Shown: positions 62,861 through 64,000 of the stretch, one piece after another
Position numbering within the stretch: position 1 is the stretch's first letter
Layout: each line of letters begins with the position of its first letter
DNA from: JBAZDC01 sp041654595
GTDB lineage: Bacteria > Pseudomonadota > Gammaproteobacteria > Burkholderiales > Burkholderiaceae_B
Direction of reading: 5' to 3'
NCBI GenBank assembly: GCA_964551305.1
Contig: CAZKBT010000001.1
Span: forward strand, 62,001-126,000
DNA length: 64,000 nt
Notes under the pieces: generated by a model
Told to the model about the DNA's origin: nothing
Database searches by the model: none
Seen by the model: only the letters and a program-made list of their open reading frames with translations
Made by a program: the position numbers and the translations under genes

Positions 62861-63215
62861 TCAGGCTTCAGCGCCGGACGCGGACCGCACCTGCCAAGTA
62901 CCTTGACGTCGGCCGACATCGACGCGATCGCCTGATTCGCGCCGGGCCGCAGCATCATTGCCGGCAAGGATCGAATCCACACTTTTTCGGGTACGCCGTT
63001 ATGTACGCACATAAGACTATTATTATTTTCGTTGAACGTCTATTGATTGATTATGTGCCGGTTGGCGTCAAGGTAGGCATCGCGAGCCGGGACCAAATGG
63101 CATAGGAAGACTTGCATGATCGCAAGACTTATTTGATCGTCTTATTTTTCCTGTCTCACCCCGCTTTCCGGATTCGTCGACCGAACCCGGCATTCCCCAC
63201 GTACACGGAGAAAAA
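62861..63215. promoter_or_regulatory. intergenic region with an inverted repeat (62999-63014) and repeated AAGACTT
   Basis: About 355 bases without a gene. The centre is AT-rich. TTATGT, ACGC, ACATAA at 62999-63014 is a perfect six-base inverted repeat of the kind bound by GntR/FadR-type regulators. Downstream, AAGACTT occurs at 63107-63113 and 63124-63130, with GTCTT at 63139-63143. These lie about 75-215 bases before the DapA-like gene and are probably its control region. Confidence 0.4.
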
Positions 63216-64000
63216 ATGTCCGCAAACAAAACCCCGCCGCTCCCCGGAATACGAGGTGTGCTCGCCCCCGTCGTAACGCCCTTCAAGAACGATCTCGAGC
63301 CGGACGCAGACGCGTTCCTGGAGCATTGCCAGTGGCTTTTGCGCAATGAGGTAAGCCTGGCCGTCTTCGGCACCAATTCGGAGGCGACGTCGCTGAGCCT
63401 CGACGAACGCATCGGCCTGACCGAGCATCTTCTGGAAGCGGGCGTACCGGCGCGGCGGCTGATGCCGGGCACGGGCTGCTGCGCGCTGCCCGACACCGTG
63501 CGTCTTACCCGTCACGCCGTTCAAGCCGGCGCGGCGGGCGTGCTGGTGCTACCCCCTTTCTATTACAAAGGCGTCAGCGACGAGGGGCTCTTCCGGTATT
63601 TTTCCGAGGTGATCGAGCGCGTCGCCGATGATCGCCTGCGGATGTACCTTTATCATTTTCCCGCCATGTCGGCCGTGCCGCTCTCCCTGACCCTCATCGA
63701 ACGGCTGCTCGCGCGCTACCCCGGAATCGTCGCCGGCATGAAGGATTCGACGGGCGACTGGGCGTCGGCGCGCGCCTACATCGAGGCGTTCGGCAAAGAC
63801 GGGTTCGACGTTTTCCCCGGCAGCGAACTGCTCCTGCTCGAAGGCATGCGAGCCGGCGCCGCGGGCTGCATCAGCGCGACCGCGAACGTGAATCCCGACG
63901 GCATTTATGCCGTATATAACCAATGGGATGCCGACGGCGCCGATGCGCTGAACCGCAAGATGTCGGAGATACGCAAGACCTTCCAGCGCCATCCCATGAT
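63216..64000 (+). CDS. DapA-family aldolase/lyase (partial, 3' end outside window)
   Basis: The first 261 residues of a dihydrodipicolinate-synthase-family enzyme. GGAG lies five bases before the ATG at 63216. The Schiff-base Lys is K176 in GMKDSTGDW, Y146 in LRMYLYHFPA is the relay Tyr, and the oxoacid loop is GTNSEA at 52-57, as in 2-keto-3-deoxy-sugar and related lyases. The rest runs off the edge. It is the second DapA-like enzyme of the island. It is unlikely to be true DapA. The substrate is unknown. Confidence 0.88.
   Translation, partial: MSANKTPPLPGIRGVLAPVVTPFKNDLEPDADAFLEHCQWLLRNEVSLAVFGTNSEATSLSLDERIGLTEHLLEAGVPARRLMPGTGCCALPDTVRLTRHAVQAGAAGVLVLPPFYYKGVSDEGLFRYFSEVIERVADDRLRMYLYHFPAMSAVPLSLTLIERLLARYPGIVAGMKDSTGDWASARAYIEAFGKDGFDVFPGSELLLLEGMRAGAAGCISATANVNPDGIYAVYNQWDADGADALNRKMSEIRKTFQRHPM

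Overview
The window looks like a chromosomal segment of a high-GC betaproteobacterium of the Alcaligenaceae (Bordetella/Achromobacter type). The reasons are four Bug/TctC-type solute-binding proteins without permease partners, a pertactin-style autotransporter, a type III chaperone with an adjacent putative effector, an ntrYX locus next to rsmB, and a gabTD locus with a MocR regulator. No rRNA, tRNA, CRISPR array, insertion sequence or phage gene was recognised. The genus is inferred from content, not from a search.

Layout. 1-5127 (minus strand): a catabolic run, tartrate-type dehydrogenase, LysR regulator, chlorohydrolase/deaminase-like amidohydrolase, Bug protein and a carboxymuconolactone decarboxylase cut by the window edge. 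5292-6787: rmlD and rmlC. 6857-11092: a 1411-residue autotransporter with an AT-rich 530-bp leader region. 11625-18987: trmL, comF-like, a BioC-like methyltransferase, then rsmB, a DUF4390 gene, ntrY and ntrX. 19169-20555: CesT-type chaperone and putative effector. 20674-23507: rimO, fmt, def. 23599-25191: a second effector-like gene of unknown function carrying a 36-bp tandem duplication. 25495-28172: dprA, HMG-CoA lyase and a small membrane protein.

28259-50403 is mostly amino-acid and central metabolism: an ABC amino-acid binding protein, a Bug protein, gdhA with an asparaginase, an RluA-type pseudouridine synthase, tdh-kbl, gltS, acylphosphatase, rmuC, another Bug protein, panB, an aldo/keto reductase, an MFS transporter, slyX, sdaA, and a MocR regulator divergent from gabT-gabD. 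The regulatory gap of the gab locus carries an element that resembles PdxR/MocR operators.

50460-64000 is an accessory catabolic island: M20 hydrolase, dihydropyrimidinase-type cyclic amidase, DapA-like lyase, a truncated FAD amino-acid oxidase, a truncated acyl-CoA dehydrogenase, a CaiB-type CoA-transferase, a small alpha/beta-barrel protein, a sigma54 activator, a Crp/Fnr regulator, a NodB-fold hydrolase that may be a cyclic imidase, a carboxymuconolactone-decarboxylase-like protein, a Bug protein, a PanE-like reductase and a second DapA-like lyase. The content suggests breakdown of cyclic amides or imides, but the substrate is unknown.

The strongest anomalies are (i) a rearrangement scar near 54412, where the C-terminal halves of two unrelated genes abut in opposite directions, (ii) two effector-like genes flanking rimO-fmt-def, one with its own chaperone, and (iii) an M20 hydrolase lacking three canonical metal ligands.
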